A stretch of DNA of 64,000 nt, from assembly GCA_017379935.1 (NCBI GenBank), contig JAFNVC010000020.1, positions 32,572 to 96,571 on the forward strand, in the 5' to 3' direction. The stretch's first letter is position 1. Each line of letters begins with the position of its first letter. A program made the position numbers and the translations under genes. Source of the DNA: Clostridia bacterium (lineage in GTDB: Bacteria; Bacillota; Clostridia; Oscillospirales; Acutalibacteraceae). Below, piece after piece: positions 36,682 to 45,523 of this stretch. Below the pieces are notes generated by a model. It had not been told where the DNA came from. It saw nothing but the letters and a program-made list of their open reading frames with translations, and searched no databases.

Positions 36682-38427
36682 ATGAAAAAAACAGTTATGA
36701 AAATCATATCCGTAATCCTCAGCCTTACACTTGTTTTCTCGTTTTCGGGCACAAGCGTTTTTGCAGGCAGTATTGAGGATTACCTCCCCGAAAAAGAAGC
36801 GGTAGGCGAACAGATTACTGACGGTGCTATCGGAGCGGTACAGACCGTCGGCGGTCTTTTCGCAGGTATGGAAGACCTTGATTCTTCCGATGCATTTATA
36901 AACAACCTTATGAAGGTGCTTTATAACCTTCTCAATGTTGTTGTTGAGGTGCTTGTGCAGGCAATCTGTGCAATTTATCCCGATCCTGCAGGCTGGAAGG
37001 AACTTGAAGAGCATTCAACAGATACATTCCTTACAGGCCGTGACGAGTACAAAACAAGTGCCGATTCAGGCAATTACTGGTCGCTCGGTTATGCAAGCAG
37101 AAGCCTTATCCCCGACGATTTTGAAGCTGATAAATATTACCTGGGCAGAGACCTTATGAACAAAAAGGCTCAGGGCGTTTATGATGATATGCGAATCCGT
37201 GTTGCAGTTCTTGACGACAACAGCGGTGACGGCGCAGTTGTTATCGGTGCTATTGACGCACTCGGCGTTACATCAACTGATGTGCGCGCAATCCGTGCAG
37301 GTGTGCTTGAATACTGTAAGGAAAACAACATTAAGGTTTCGAGCATCAATATCACATCAACTCACGCTCATTCGGCACTCGATACACAGGGCGTAAGCAC
37401 CGAGTTTTTCTACAAGCTTTTTGCAAGCTCTTTTAAAAATCTTCTCGGCTTTGAGGGTGAGCTTCCGTTCCTTGAGGCTCCGACATATTTTAAACAGTAT
37501 TTCATTGAGCAGTCAATCATCGCTGTAAACGAAGCTTTTGACGATATAGAAAAGGGTTCACTTTACTATGACTCGATTGATGCGAGCGAATACTTAAAGG
37601 ACAAGAGAGGGCTTGTTTCAAAGGAAAACCTTCCCGATTTTGCAAGTCTCCGCTTTATTCCTGACAGCGGCAGTGAGGAAACTTACATTATAGATATTAC
37701 CTGCCATCCGACATCCTTCAGTGCAAACAACGGTCTTGTCGGCTCTGACTACATCTACTATGCTGACGAGTACATCAAGGCGCAGGAAGGCGCAAATATG
37801 GTTATGATTCAGGGTGCTGTCGGTCAGATAAGCCGCGACATTGATGTTGACACGACAGGTATGGACGAGTATGAGGAAAAGGGTGCAAACGCAAGGTATC
37901 TCGGTGAAAAGTTCGGTGAGCTTATTATCACAGCAGAATACGAGACCGAGCTTGAGCCTGTCATCAACGCTTATCACACAGAGCTTATTATCACTCCCGA
38001 AAACAGCATTCTTGCCCTCGCTTGTGAAGTAAATCTTGTAAACAATCAGGTTTATTACACCGAGGACGGTGTCGGAATTATCTCCGAAATCGGTTATCTC
38101 GAATTCGGCAATAAGATCGGCTTTGCACTCTTCCCGGGTGAGCTTTATCCCGAAACCTTCTGGGGTCATGAGATTATCGGTGACACAACCTGGGACGGCT
38201 CCGAATGGGTTTACCCCGGTCTGGGCGATTCCGTTGAAGGCGTTGATGTCTATGCAGTAAGCCTTGCAAACGATGCGATCGGCTATGTTCTCACGGACGA
38301 TAACTTTGCATTTATGGGTCACATCATCGGCGACGGAATCGCTGATGAGGTTCTTTCGGTAGGTAAGCACACCGGCTCATATTTCGTAGGTACATATCTT
38401 GAGTTGATTGAGAGCTATACAAAATAA
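36682..38427 (+). CDS. Exported neutral/alkaline ceramidase-like amidase
   Basis: A 581-residue protein with a signal peptide (ending SVFA, about residue 29). Residues 70-95 form an unusual hydrophobic helix (FINNLMKVLYNLLNVVVEVL). The rest resembles the N-terminal catalytic domain of neutral ceramidases: INITSTHAHSALDTQG matches the zinc-binding THTHSGP region, and DITCHPTSFSANN the serine/histidine region. It would cleave an N-acyl bond of a lipid or lipid-like compound. Homologues without the C-terminal ceramidase domain are widespread, so the substrate is uncertain. AAGGAGGT precedes ATG 36682. Confidence 0.78.
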   Translation: MKKTVMKIISVILSLTLVFSFSGTSVFAGSIEDYLPEKEAVGEQITDGAIGAVQTVGGLFAGMEDLDSSDAFINNLMKVLYNLLNVVVEVLVQAICAIYPDPAGWKELEEHSTDTFLTGRDEYKTSADSGNYWSLGYASRSLIPDDFEADKYYLGRDLMNKKAQGVYDDMRIRVAVLDDNSGDGAVVIGAIDALGVTSTDVRAIRAGVLEYCKENNIKVSSINITSTHAHSALDTQGVSTEFFYKLFASSFKNLLGFEGELPFLEAPTYFKQYFIEQSIIAVNEAFDDIEKGSLYYDSIDASEYLKDKRGLVSKENLPDFASLRFIPDSGSEETYIIDITCHPTSFSANNGLVGSDYIYYADEYIKAQEGANMVMIQGAVGQISRDIDVDTTGMDEYEEKGANARYLGEKFGELIITAEYETELEPVINAYHTELIITPENSILALACEVNLVNNQVYYTEDGVGIISEIGYLEFGNKIGFALFPGELYPETFWGHEIIGDTTWDGSEWVYPGLGDSVEGVDVYAVSLANDAIGYVLTDDNFAFMGHIIGDGIADEVLSVGKHTGSYFVGTYLELIESYTK

Positions 38428-38443
38428 ACTGAACAAAAAATCA

Positions 38444-38469
38444 ACCGGACTATCGCCTGATAGTCCGGT
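38444..38469. terminator. Bidirectional terminator
   Basis: 11-bp stem ACCGGACTATC / GATAGTCCGGT with a GCCT loop, between convergent genes; ATTTTC exit on plus, TTGATTTTTT on minus. Confidence 0.85.
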
Positions 38470-38485
38470 ATTTTCATAAGTATAT

Positions 38486-40717
38486 TCAGTTGAACAGCCT
38501 TGCAAACAAACCGAAAAACGCAGTGAAAATAACACAGAAATATTCAAAAATATTATCTGCTGTATTAAATGAAGCATCATAGCTGTTTTTCGCCTCTTTA
38601 TCGGTCGGAGTGAAGGTGAAATTATCAATGCTTATTTCTGCATTCTCACCCTTGAAGCAGAGCTCGATATCCTTTATATTTCTGAGCTTTTTGCCTGTAA
38701 ATCCGATACCGCCCTCGTTGCCGTGGAGATAGAGGCAGTTAAGGTCAAGTGTCACAAGATGCCATTCACCGTCAGCGGGGATAACAAAGTATGTATCCTT
38801 TGTGCCGGCTACCGCAGGTGCGTGCCACATTGTTTTATTCTTAATAAATCTGACTTTATCGAGGGTTACGGGATTTTCGCCGTTATTGCGGACGAAGAAG
38901 GACATTTTACCGTAATCGCTGTAATCAGTATCTGTATCCCAGAAGCTTTCCGTCTTAGTACCATCCTTGTAAGTAAGGAGCGGCTTTACGGTAAAGCTCT
39001 TTTTCTCTGCATCTATGTTAAGTCCGTTTTCGCCCTCATAAGCATCTGCCGAAGAGAAAGAAATTGTTGCATTTTCGCTTGTCCACGAATCAAAAAATCC
39101 ACTTATTATATCGCCGTTCGTATGCCATATTTTTTCGTTTTCACAATCCGACCAACGCTTATCGTTCCAATAATGTGTGCCGACAGATTTGTCAGTTATA
39201 AAAATGCTGACAGGTAAGGGATTTTCATCCTCATAAGAACAAGCAAGATTTGCTCTGCCGTTGCCCATTCCGTAAGCATAAGAAACGCTGACGGGATTTT
39301 CTATATTTTTATTCCATACCTTGATTGTATTTTCGGACACAATTTCCGCTTCCGCACCGATATAAACACCGTCCGCACCGCAGACCGCAAAGCCGTAAGC
39401 CTTTTTGCCGTTTATCACAAGTCCATCGCCGACATTTTTAAGGGTTACAAAAACTGCGCCGTCCTTAACCTCGGTTGACTGTACCGTTGCACCCGTGAAG
39501 GATTCATACTTGCCGTATACCATACCCTTTGCACAAAGCGCCATTCTCTCACCGATTTCCTGCTTGCTTTCAGGATGGATAGCACCGACCGCGGGAATAT
39601 ACGTCAACGGCACATCGTAGATGCCGAAGGTCGCTCTCGACTCGGGGTGAGCCGCCTGCATTCTGCTAAAGGCAATATTTCTGTCAGGCAGGATAAAGCC
39701 GTCATCGGTATAAAAATATTCTGCAAGATTAGTATAGATAATCGGTAAAAGCCCGTTATCGTAAGAAAAAACATCTGTGTAAAGCGACTGTATAGCATCG
39801 AATGCCATAGCATAATATTCCTCGGAATAGCCGATGTCACTTTCGCCCTGATACCATATCATACCGACAGGGCGGAAATTGCCGAGTGCTTCAATCTTAT
39901 GGTTATAATTGGTGCCGATATCGGTGTATACATTCTGATTGTGTCCGTTCCACTCCGAGCTTTCCTTATACGCGCCATAGGTGTAAAGCATATTCTTGAG
40001 CGTCGGCTCAGAGTCAATCCTCCCGCGCGATATCCAGCTTGCGATTGAGGAACCGCCGAGAGCCGCATTCAGAATGCCAACAGGCACATCAAGCTCCTGC
40101 ATCATTTCCTGAGCAAAATAAAATGCAACCGCACTCATATTATAGATAAACTCATTTTCTCCGTTCACCCAGAGTGCGCCCGCGATATCCTTTTGCGGTA
40201 CATCGGGCACAAAGCCGATTTGCGTATAGCTGTTGACATAAGGCGGCACCATAAGCACGCGAAGCCATTTGCTGTGCATCTTGCCGTTATTCATATCATC
40301 AAAGCCGCCCTTTGCCTGACCGAGAGGATATTGCATATTGCTCTGACCGCTAGCAAGCCACAGCTCACCGAAAGCTACATTTTCCAGGCTTTCAAAAATC
40401 TCGCCGTCCTGCAGCATAACAATAGTATATTCCTCATATCCGCCCTCGGGTGCCGTGAAGGAAACACGGAAGCTGCCGTCCGCTTCAGCGGCTGCACCGC
40501 CCTGTGCGACAAGCTCGTTACGGCTGTCAAAAAGTGCCGCAACAATCACGCTGTCGGGCCTTGCCTCACCCGCAAGCACCGCATCCTTTTTCTGCTGAAA
40601 AAGCATACCGTCGCCATAGGTCGTGTAAAGTCTTGCCTGCACCTCCTGCGCCGCCGCAAAGGGCATACACGAAAGTGCAAGAATCACTGTAAGAAAAGCA
40701 CAAAGAAGCTTTTTCAT
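38486..40717 (-). CDS. Exported sialate O-acetylesterase-like SGNH esterase
   Basis: A 743-residue protein with a signal peptide ending PFAAAQ, then an SGNH-type esterase: nucleophile S126 in LASGQSNMQYPL and the second block in MIWYQGESD, as in bacterial sialate/carbohydrate acetylesterases. Residues after about 500 form a beta-rich region resembling a carbohydrate-binding module. The protein ends with a hydrophobic tail (IFEYFCVIFTAFFGLFARLF). It should remove acetyl groups from glycans outside the cell. ATG 40717 has AAGGGGAA upstream. It lies 14 bases after the glycosyltransferase gene. Confidence 0.85.
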   Translation of the reverse strand: MKKLLCAFLTVILALSCMPFAAAQEVQARLYTTYGDGMLFQQKKDAVLAGEARPDSVIVAALFDSRNELVAQGGAAAEADGSFRVSFTAPEGGYEEYTIVMLQDGEIFESLENVAFGELWLASGQSNMQYPLGQAKGGFDDMNNGKMHSKWLRVLMVPPYVNSYTQIGFVPDVPQKDIAGALWVNGENEFIYNMSAVAFYFAQEMMQELDVPVGILNAALGGSSIASWISRGRIDSEPTLKNMLYTYGAYKESSEWNGHNQNVYTDIGTNYNHKIEALGNFRPVGMIWYQGESDIGYSEEYYAMAFDAIQSLYTDVFSYDNGLLPIIYTNLAEYFYTDDGFILPDRNIAFSRMQAAHPESRATFGIYDVPLTYIPAVGAIHPESKQEIGERMALCAKGMVYGKYESFTGATVQSTEVKDGAVFVTLKNVGDGLVINGKKAYGFAVCGADGVYIGAEAEIVSENTIKVWNKNIENPVSVSYAYGMGNGRANLACSYEDENPLPVSIFITDKSVGTHYWNDKRWSDCENEKIWHTNGDIISGFFDSWTSENATISFSSADAYEGENGLNIDAEKKSFTVKPLLTYKDGTKTESFWDTDTDYSDYGKMSFFVRNNGENPVTLDKVRFIKNKTMWHAPAVAGTKDTYFVIPADGEWHLVTLDLNCLYLHGNEGGIGFTGKKLRNIKDIELCFKGENAEISIDNFTFTPTDKEAKNSYDASFNTADNIFEYFCVIFTAFFGLFARLFN

Positions 40718-40731
40718 AACCGTTCCCCTTT

Positions 40732-41799
40732 TCAGATATATTTTCTGAATTTATCTGCCCATACCTGCATTGAATAATTCGACACAATTTCCGCTTTTGC
40801 CCTTTCGCGCTCGGACTCAGTTTCAGGCAGCCTGACGGCATCAATCGTTTCGATAAGCACGCGGACATAGTCGTCAACATCCTCGCTTCTGAAATATCTG
40901 ACCGTGCTGACCTTATCTGTAAGCTGCTGCGGAATATCGCTCGCAACGGCAAGAGAGCCGCAATACATCGCCTCAAAAACAGCGAAAGGAAGCGCCCCCT
41001 CCGTGCGCGAGGGGCTGAGGATAATGTCCGTATTATGATAATACGTGCCGATGTTTTCCGTCGGCTCAAGAACCGTCAGCCATCCGGGCTTTTCACCGAA
41101 GGTCTTTCGGATTTCCTCTTCAAACTCATCGCGGTGGGATGCAACAACAACGTAAAGATGAACGTCGCGCTCCTCTCGTATTCTTCTGACCGCCTCAAAG
41201 GTAAGGTCGATACCCTTTACCTTTATGTTATAGCCCATCGTCAGACAGGAAATTTTATCCGCCTTGTCAAACTCATCAACCCTTTCAAGACGGTCAAAGG
41301 ACAGCGCGTGCTCAAGGGTTTCAATCTCTCTGTCGGGGAATGAAAGCCTTGCCTTTTGAGTAACTGATTTGCTGACACCGACAAGGACATCCTTTTTATA
41401 AAGAAGCGTACGCAGCCTATGACTGAGCCCTGTTGCGTTGTAGGTACACTGAAAAAAGCGGACAACGGGAACCGAGGGGCATACGATTTTTGTAATGACA
41501 TCCATAGGAAAATCGTTGAAATGTCTGCATATTTTCCTGATGTTATGCTCTTTGATAATCTTTTTAAGAAGGAAAATATTCTTCAGAAAATTATCCGTCT
41601 GAACATAGACAACCGCACCGTCACGGCGCATATCCTCAATCCAGCTTTTCGCATTGGTCGAAAGTGCACGGTGAGGCAGGAGATACACCTGACGGATGCC
41701 GTCCTTTTCGACATCCCTGCGCAAAAATTCAAGCGCATTCATAAAACCGCCCTTGTATGCGGCGGCATAATCACAGATATGTAAAACTCCGAATTTCAT
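40732..41799 (-). CDS. Family 4-type glycosyltransferase
   Basis: A 355-residue GT-B fold glycosyltransferase. The C-terminal nucleotide-sugar site has DIILSPSRTEGALPFAVFEA with the usual glutamate, and an acceptor-side loop KGGFMNALEFL near the N-terminus. No membrane segment, so it probably acts at the cytoplasmic face in surface polysaccharide synthesis. ATG 41799 is eight bases from GGAG; the ATG at 41805 is too close. Operon with the esterase that follows. Confidence 0.85.
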   Translation of the reverse strand: MKFGVLHICDYAAAYKGGFMNALEFLRRDVEKDGIRQVYLLPHRALSTNAKSWIEDMRRDGAVVYVQTDNFLKNIFLLKKIIKEHNIRKICRHFNDFPMDVITKIVCPSVPVVRFFQCTYNATGLSHRLRTLLYKKDVLVGVSKSVTQKARLSFPDREIETLEHALSFDRLERVDEFDKADKISCLTMGYNIKVKGIDLTFEAVRRIREERDVHLYVVVASHRDEFEEEIRKTFGEKPGWLTVLEPTENIGTYYHNTDIILSPSRTEGALPFAVFEAMYCGSLAVASDIPQQLTDKVSTVRYFRSEDVDDYVRVLIETIDAVRLPETESERERAKAEIVSNYSMQVWADKFRKYI

Positions 41800-41830
41800 T
41801 GGCATTACTCCGTTTAAATATACTATTGAA

Positions 41831-41859
41831 AGAATATCATATTACAAAAACAAAGTCAA
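41831..41859 (-). promoter_or_regulatory. Promoter of the glycosyltransferase-esterase operon
   Basis: Minus-strand TTGACT (41859-41854), 17-base spacer, TATTCT (41836-41831). Confidence 0.5.
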
Positions 41860-41875
41860 TTTTTACAGCAAAAAA

Positions 41876-41894
41876 GGCCCGGCAAAGCCGAGCC
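41876..41894 (-). terminator. Terminator of the typA-phosphoesterase operon
   Basis: Minus-strand stem GGCTCGGC / GCCGGGCC with one G-T pair and a TTT loop, followed by TTTTTT. Confidence 0.8.
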
Positions 41895-41908
41895 CTGAAT
41901 GCTTTTAA

Positions 41909-43096
41909 TTAAAACGCGTAGCCGAAGAACACCTTGATCGGGAATGTAACAACAAAGAGGAGACCTGCCTTGATTCTGTCCCAGAGAGGAAGATAGTCGC
42001 AGTTCATATTGTAGTTAGCCATAGCCATCTTGTTATCTGCAAAGTAGTCGGCAAACTGAACGAGATGTGTCTCGTATGTTGAAGTGTCTTCCTCGTTGAG
42101 GTTGATGATTCTGACACCTCTGTCCTCGTTACCATAGCTGTTGAAGGTAAAGCCGGGTGTTGCAACAAGGTCGATACCTGAATGAACAACCTCAAATGTG
42201 TTGTTGTGGTCGTGGCCGAAGAACATAGCAACAACGTCGCCCTGATTTACCATTGCAGGGAACTGCTTTGAGGGACGTGTGCCGGGACAGGGGTACTCCT
42301 TAAGATAGCCAGCCTTAAGAACGCCGTCCTTGAATACATAGTCCTTGCCGTCCTGATGAAGGAGTGCGCCCTCAATATTTTCACCTGACTCGATAAGGTC
42401 AAAGATTTCCTTGACGATGATGTGCTGGAATGTCATTGAAGGAACAGCAACGCCGCCGTTTGCAGCCTTGAGCTCATTTGACTTATTCACATACCACTCA
42501 ACCTGATCGTCGTGAACGTAATCGTAACCGCCGAGCTCTTCATCATAAGTGTTGGAGTCGAACATCCAGAGGTTATACATCATCTTATCTGCATCCTTTG
42601 AGGAGTAGATAGGAAGGTTGTATGTACCGCAGCCGTAGAGAGCCTCGCCCTCATCCGTGCCGATGAAGCAGTCATAGCTTTCGTAAATATCGAAGAGATC
42701 TTCCTTGGAAAGTGCGTTTTCGTTATCGTGGTTACCGAAAACTGCTGCAACGGGAACCTGATATGCCTCAAAGATTGACATAAACTGATCAATAGCCTTT
42801 TCGCATCTTCTTGTATCGAGTGCCTTTGAAATATCCGTACGGCAGGAGCCGCCCGAAATGTTATCACCTGTAAGAACTACAAGGTCGGGCTGCTCGCGGA
42901 TGATTGCCTCTTCAAGGAAAGCCTTGACAGCACCATTGAGCTGCATATTGTCCTGAAGGTCAGCAACCTGAAGAATCTTGAAGCTGCCGTCATCGTTAAA
43001 CTGAAGCTTGCCGAAATCCTTTTCAGCCGAAACGCCGAAGCAGAGAGTTGTTGCGAGCATCAGTACGCAAAGAACTACTGAAATTATTTTTTTCAT
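41909..43096 (-). CDS. Exported calcineurin-like metallophosphoesterase
   Basis: A 395-residue protein with a signal peptide (KKIISVVLCVLMLATTLCFG, cleavage after VSA). Motifs: ILQVADLQD, LTGDNISGG, VFGNHDNE, TFQHI and FFGHDHNN, as in the PPP-like phosphoesterases annotated as phosphohydrolases or sphingomyelin phosphodiesterase-like. The C-terminus is hydrophobic and amphipathic (IKAGLLFVVTFPIKVFFGYA). ATG 43096 has AGGAGA upstream; the longer frame to 43132 is inside the UDG gene. Last gene of a five-gene operon. Confidence 0.85.
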   Translation of the reverse strand: MKKIISVVLCVLMLATTLCFGVSAEKDFGKLQFNDDGSFKILQVADLQDNMQLNGAVKAFLEEAIIREQPDLVVLTGDNISGGSCRTDISKALDTRRCEKAIDQFMSIFEAYQVPVAAVFGNHDNENALSKEDLFDIYESYDCFIGTDEGEALYGCGTYNLPIYSSKDADKMMYNLWMFDSNTYDEELGGYDYVHDDQVEWYVNKSNELKAANGGVAVPSMTFQHIIVKEIFDLIESGENIEGALLHQDGKDYVFKDGVLKAGYLKEYPCPGTRPSKQFPAMVNQGDVVAMFFGHDHNNTFEVVHSGIDLVATPGFTFNSYGNEDRGVRIINLNEEDTSTYETHLVQFADYFADNKMAMANYNMNCDYLPLWDRIKAGLLFVVTFPIKVFFGYAF

Positions 43097-43113
43097 AACT
43101 TTTCTCCTTTTGA

Positions 43114-43686
43114 TTAGTAAGTATGTGTACATACTTCTTTAATTTTATCTCTGAGCTTAAGGAAATCCTCAAGCGCCTGAGGCTTGTTGTTGGGGTTGCG
43201 CAAAAGCGCGGCGGGATGGAAGGTTCCCATCATCAGCACCCCGTTCTTTTCGATGAACTCACCGTGCTGCTGAGTTACCTTGAAATCAGCACCGATAAGC
43301 TTCTGAGCCGCGATTCTGCCGACACAGACGATGATTTTCGGCTTCATCAGCCTTACCTGCTCGCGAAGCCAGCCAAGGCAGGCATCCTGCTCGTCGGGCT
43401 GAGGATCGCGGTTCTTCGGCGGTCTGCACTTGACCATATTTGCAATATAAATATTCTTTTTGCGGTCAAGTCCGATTGCATCCATATATTTATCGAGAAG
43501 CTGTCCGCTTCTGCCGACGAAGGGCTCACCCTTCAGATCCTCCTGCTCACCCGGACCTTCGCCGATGAACAGCACCTCGGCATTTTCGTTGCCGACGCCG
43601 AAAACAAGATTTGTCCTCGTCGCACCGAGGGGACAATTCTGACAGTCCGCACAGGCACATTTAAGCTCTTCCCAGGTGTTATACAT
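43114..43686 (-). CDS. Uracil-DNA glycosylase, family 4/5 type with iron-sulfur cluster
   Basis: A 190-residue DNA repair enzyme removing uracil from DNA. The active-site motif is FIGEGPGEQED and the C-terminal motif GTFHPAALLRNP. Cysteines for a 4Fe-4S cluster are visible in ADCQNCPLG, MVKCRPPKN and DACLGW. Cytoplasmic. The start overlaps ribF by eight bases, and the next gene follows after 17 bases, so it is translationally linked inside the typA operon. Confidence 0.93.
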   Translation of the reverse strand: MYNTWEELKCACADCQNCPLGATRTNLVFGVGNENAEVLFIGEGPGEQEDLKGEPFVGRSGQLLDKYMDAIGLDRKKNIYIANMVKCRPPKNRDPQPDEQDACLGWLREQVRLMKPKIIVCVGRIAAQKLIGADFKVTQQHGEFIEKNGVLMMGTFHPAALLRNPNNKPQALEDFLKLRDKIKEVCTHTY

Positions 43687-44578
43687 CTTCAGTTACACCA
43701 CCTTTCACGGTAAGACAATCTTTTTTAATCTGTAAAACAAGCTCGTCAAACGAGCCGAATTTCTGCTCGGGACGGATAAAACGGATAAGACGGATTTCAG
43801 CATCCTTACCGTATAAATCTCCGTTGAAGTCAAGTATATGTGTTTCGCTGAGTACAATTTCCGTGCCGACCGTCGGGCGCGAGCCGATATTTGTAACGCC
43901 CTTATATTCCTGTCCGTCAACACGGACAAGCGACTGATAAACTCCGAAACGCGGAACAACCATATCCCCGGGCAGTCGCTGATTTATCGTAGGAAATCCC
44001 CACGTCCTGCCGCGCTTGTCGCCGTCAATTACGGTTGCGGTAAATCCGAAGCATCTGCCGAGCATACGGTTTGCCGCTTCAATGCCGCCGTTTTCAATTT
44101 TCTTTCTTATTGCCGTTGAGCTGACGGGAAGAGAATCTGCAAGCACCTCATCCGTTATTATACATTCGATGCCTCTGCTTTCACAAATACTTCTTAGCTG
44201 CTGTGCATCTCCTGCCGCGCCCCTGCCGAAGCGATAATTGAATCCGCAGACAACAGCGCCCGCATCAAGCTGCTTTACAAGCACGCTGTCCACAAATTCC
44301 CCGGGCGTGAGATCCTTTATGTCAGCAAAGCTCACGGTTATGATTTCAAGCCCCTTCTTCTTTAAAAAGACGAGCCTTTCGCTGTCTGTCATAAGCCTCG
44401 GCGGTGCTTCGCCCAGAACTGCCTTAAGACTATGCTCATCAAAGAGCATCACCGAAGGAGTAAGACCTTTTCCACTAAGCCCGACGGTCTTTTCAAGCAC
44501 CGCAAGGTGTCCGATATGCATACCGTCGAAATTGCCGAGGGCAACCGCTCTGCCGTTATTCAGTTTTTCGTCGGTCAT
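43679..44578 (-). CDS. ribF: Bifunctional riboflavin kinase/FAD synthetase
   Basis: A 299-residue enzyme making FMN and FAD from riboflavin. The N-terminal adenylyltransferase domain has ALGNFDGMHIGH, and the C-terminal riboflavin-kinase domain begins near GRTWGFPTINQRL. ATG 44578 is preceded by a moderate GGTGTGA. It lies 15 bases after the alpha/beta hydrolase gene. Confidence 0.95.
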   Translation of the reverse strand: MTDEKLNNGRAVALGNFDGMHIGHLAVLEKTVGLSGKGLTPSVMLFDEHSLKAVLGEAPPRLMTDSERLVFLKKKGLEIITVSFADIKDLTPGEFVDSVLVKQLDAGAVVCGFNYRFGRGAAGDAQQLRSICESRGIECIITDEVLADSLPVSSTAIRKKIENGGIEAANRMLGRCFGFTATVIDGDKRGRTWGFPTINQRLPGDMVVPRFGVYQSLVRVDGQEYKGVTNIGSRPTVGTEIVLSETHILDFNGDLYGKDAEIRLIRFIRPEQKFGSFDELVLQIKKDCLTVKGGVTEDV

Positions 44579-44593
44579 AAAATCACACCAAAT

Positions 44594-45511
44594 TTATTTA
44601 TTCAGAAAGTCGTATGCAACGCCTGAAAGCTCCTCAGCTCTGTCCTCAATGCAGATGTGTCCGCCGCCCTCAACGAGGTAATGCTCCGCTGACGGGAAGG
44701 CATCGGAAATCTGCTGCTTCATTGAGTCGTTAATAATCATATCCTTGCTTGCATTGACGATAAGCACGGGACAGTCAATATCTGCCGCGCCCTCAAGGTC
44801 AGTCGGACGCATTGTCTGCATCAGCATACAGAGTCCCTCACCCGTTCCGTCAAGCTGAAGAGGTGCCGTTACGCCCTCAAGGTTATAATTCTTCGTGAAT
44901 TCGAAATTGGCCGTTGCCATATAAACAACAAGGCGCATAAGAATATCGATTTTTGTAAGATATTTAAAAACAAAATCGACCATACCGCTCATAATCGGAG
45001 ATGACATCATTGAGCCCATACCGCCCATATCAGCGACAGGTGCCGCACAGAAAAGCATAAGCTTCTGAACGTCGACCTGCTGTGCAACATTGATTGCAAC
45101 AGCTCCGCCCATAGAATGGCCCGCAAGTGTCCAGGTGGAGCCGGGAGCAATGCTGAGCATAAGCTTTTCGACAAGCGTTTCGCGGTCGATAAGCTCCATA
45201 TCGGCATTTTCGCGGGTACTGTAGCCGAAGTTCGGAAGGTCAACACAGTAGCAGTCATAGCCCTTCGCGCTCATCTCGTCAGCCATATTCTCCCAGGAGA
45301 AGCTTGACTGGCCGAAGCCGTGGATGAACATTATTCTGCCCTTATAAGCACCCTCGTGTGCAGTATAGCGGTAGTGAAGCTCATAATCGCCGTAGGTGAA
45401 GAAACGGCTGTTTTCGTAAGGAAGTGCATCTGCATCCGCCGCAAAAGCAGGCACGCAGACAGCAAGCATCATAACGATTGATAAAATAACTGATAAAACT
45501 CGCTTTGTCAT
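44594..45511 (-). CDS. Exported alpha/beta hydrolase
   Basis: A 305-residue protein with a signal peptide (residues 1-25, ending PAFAA). The oxyanion region is MFIHGFGQSSFSW, the nucleophile S133 lies in LAGHSMGGAVA, and the acid and histidine are probably in VNASKDMI and GGGHICIED. A typical esterase/lipase cap domain contains an amphipathic segment (MVDFVFKYLTKIDILMRLVV). AAGGAG precedes ATG 45511; the gene is 12 bases after typA. An exported esterase inside a housekeeping operon is unexpected. Confidence 0.85.
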   Translation of the reverse strand: MTKRVLSVILSIVMMLAVCVPAFAADADALPYENSRFFTYGDYELHYRYTAHEGAYKGRIMFIHGFGQSSFSWENMADEMSAKGYDCYCVDLPNFGYSTRENADMELIDRETLVEKLMLSIAPGSTWTLAGHSMGGAVAINVAQQVDVQKLMLFCAAPVADMGGMGSMMSSPIMSGMVDFVFKYLTKIDILMRLVVYMATANFEFTKNYNLEGVTAPLQLDGTGEGLCMLMQTMRPTDLEGAADIDCPVLIVNASKDMIINDSMKQQISDAFPSAEHYLVEGGGHICIEDRAEELSGVAYDFLNK

Positions 45512-45523
45512 AACAAATTCTCC

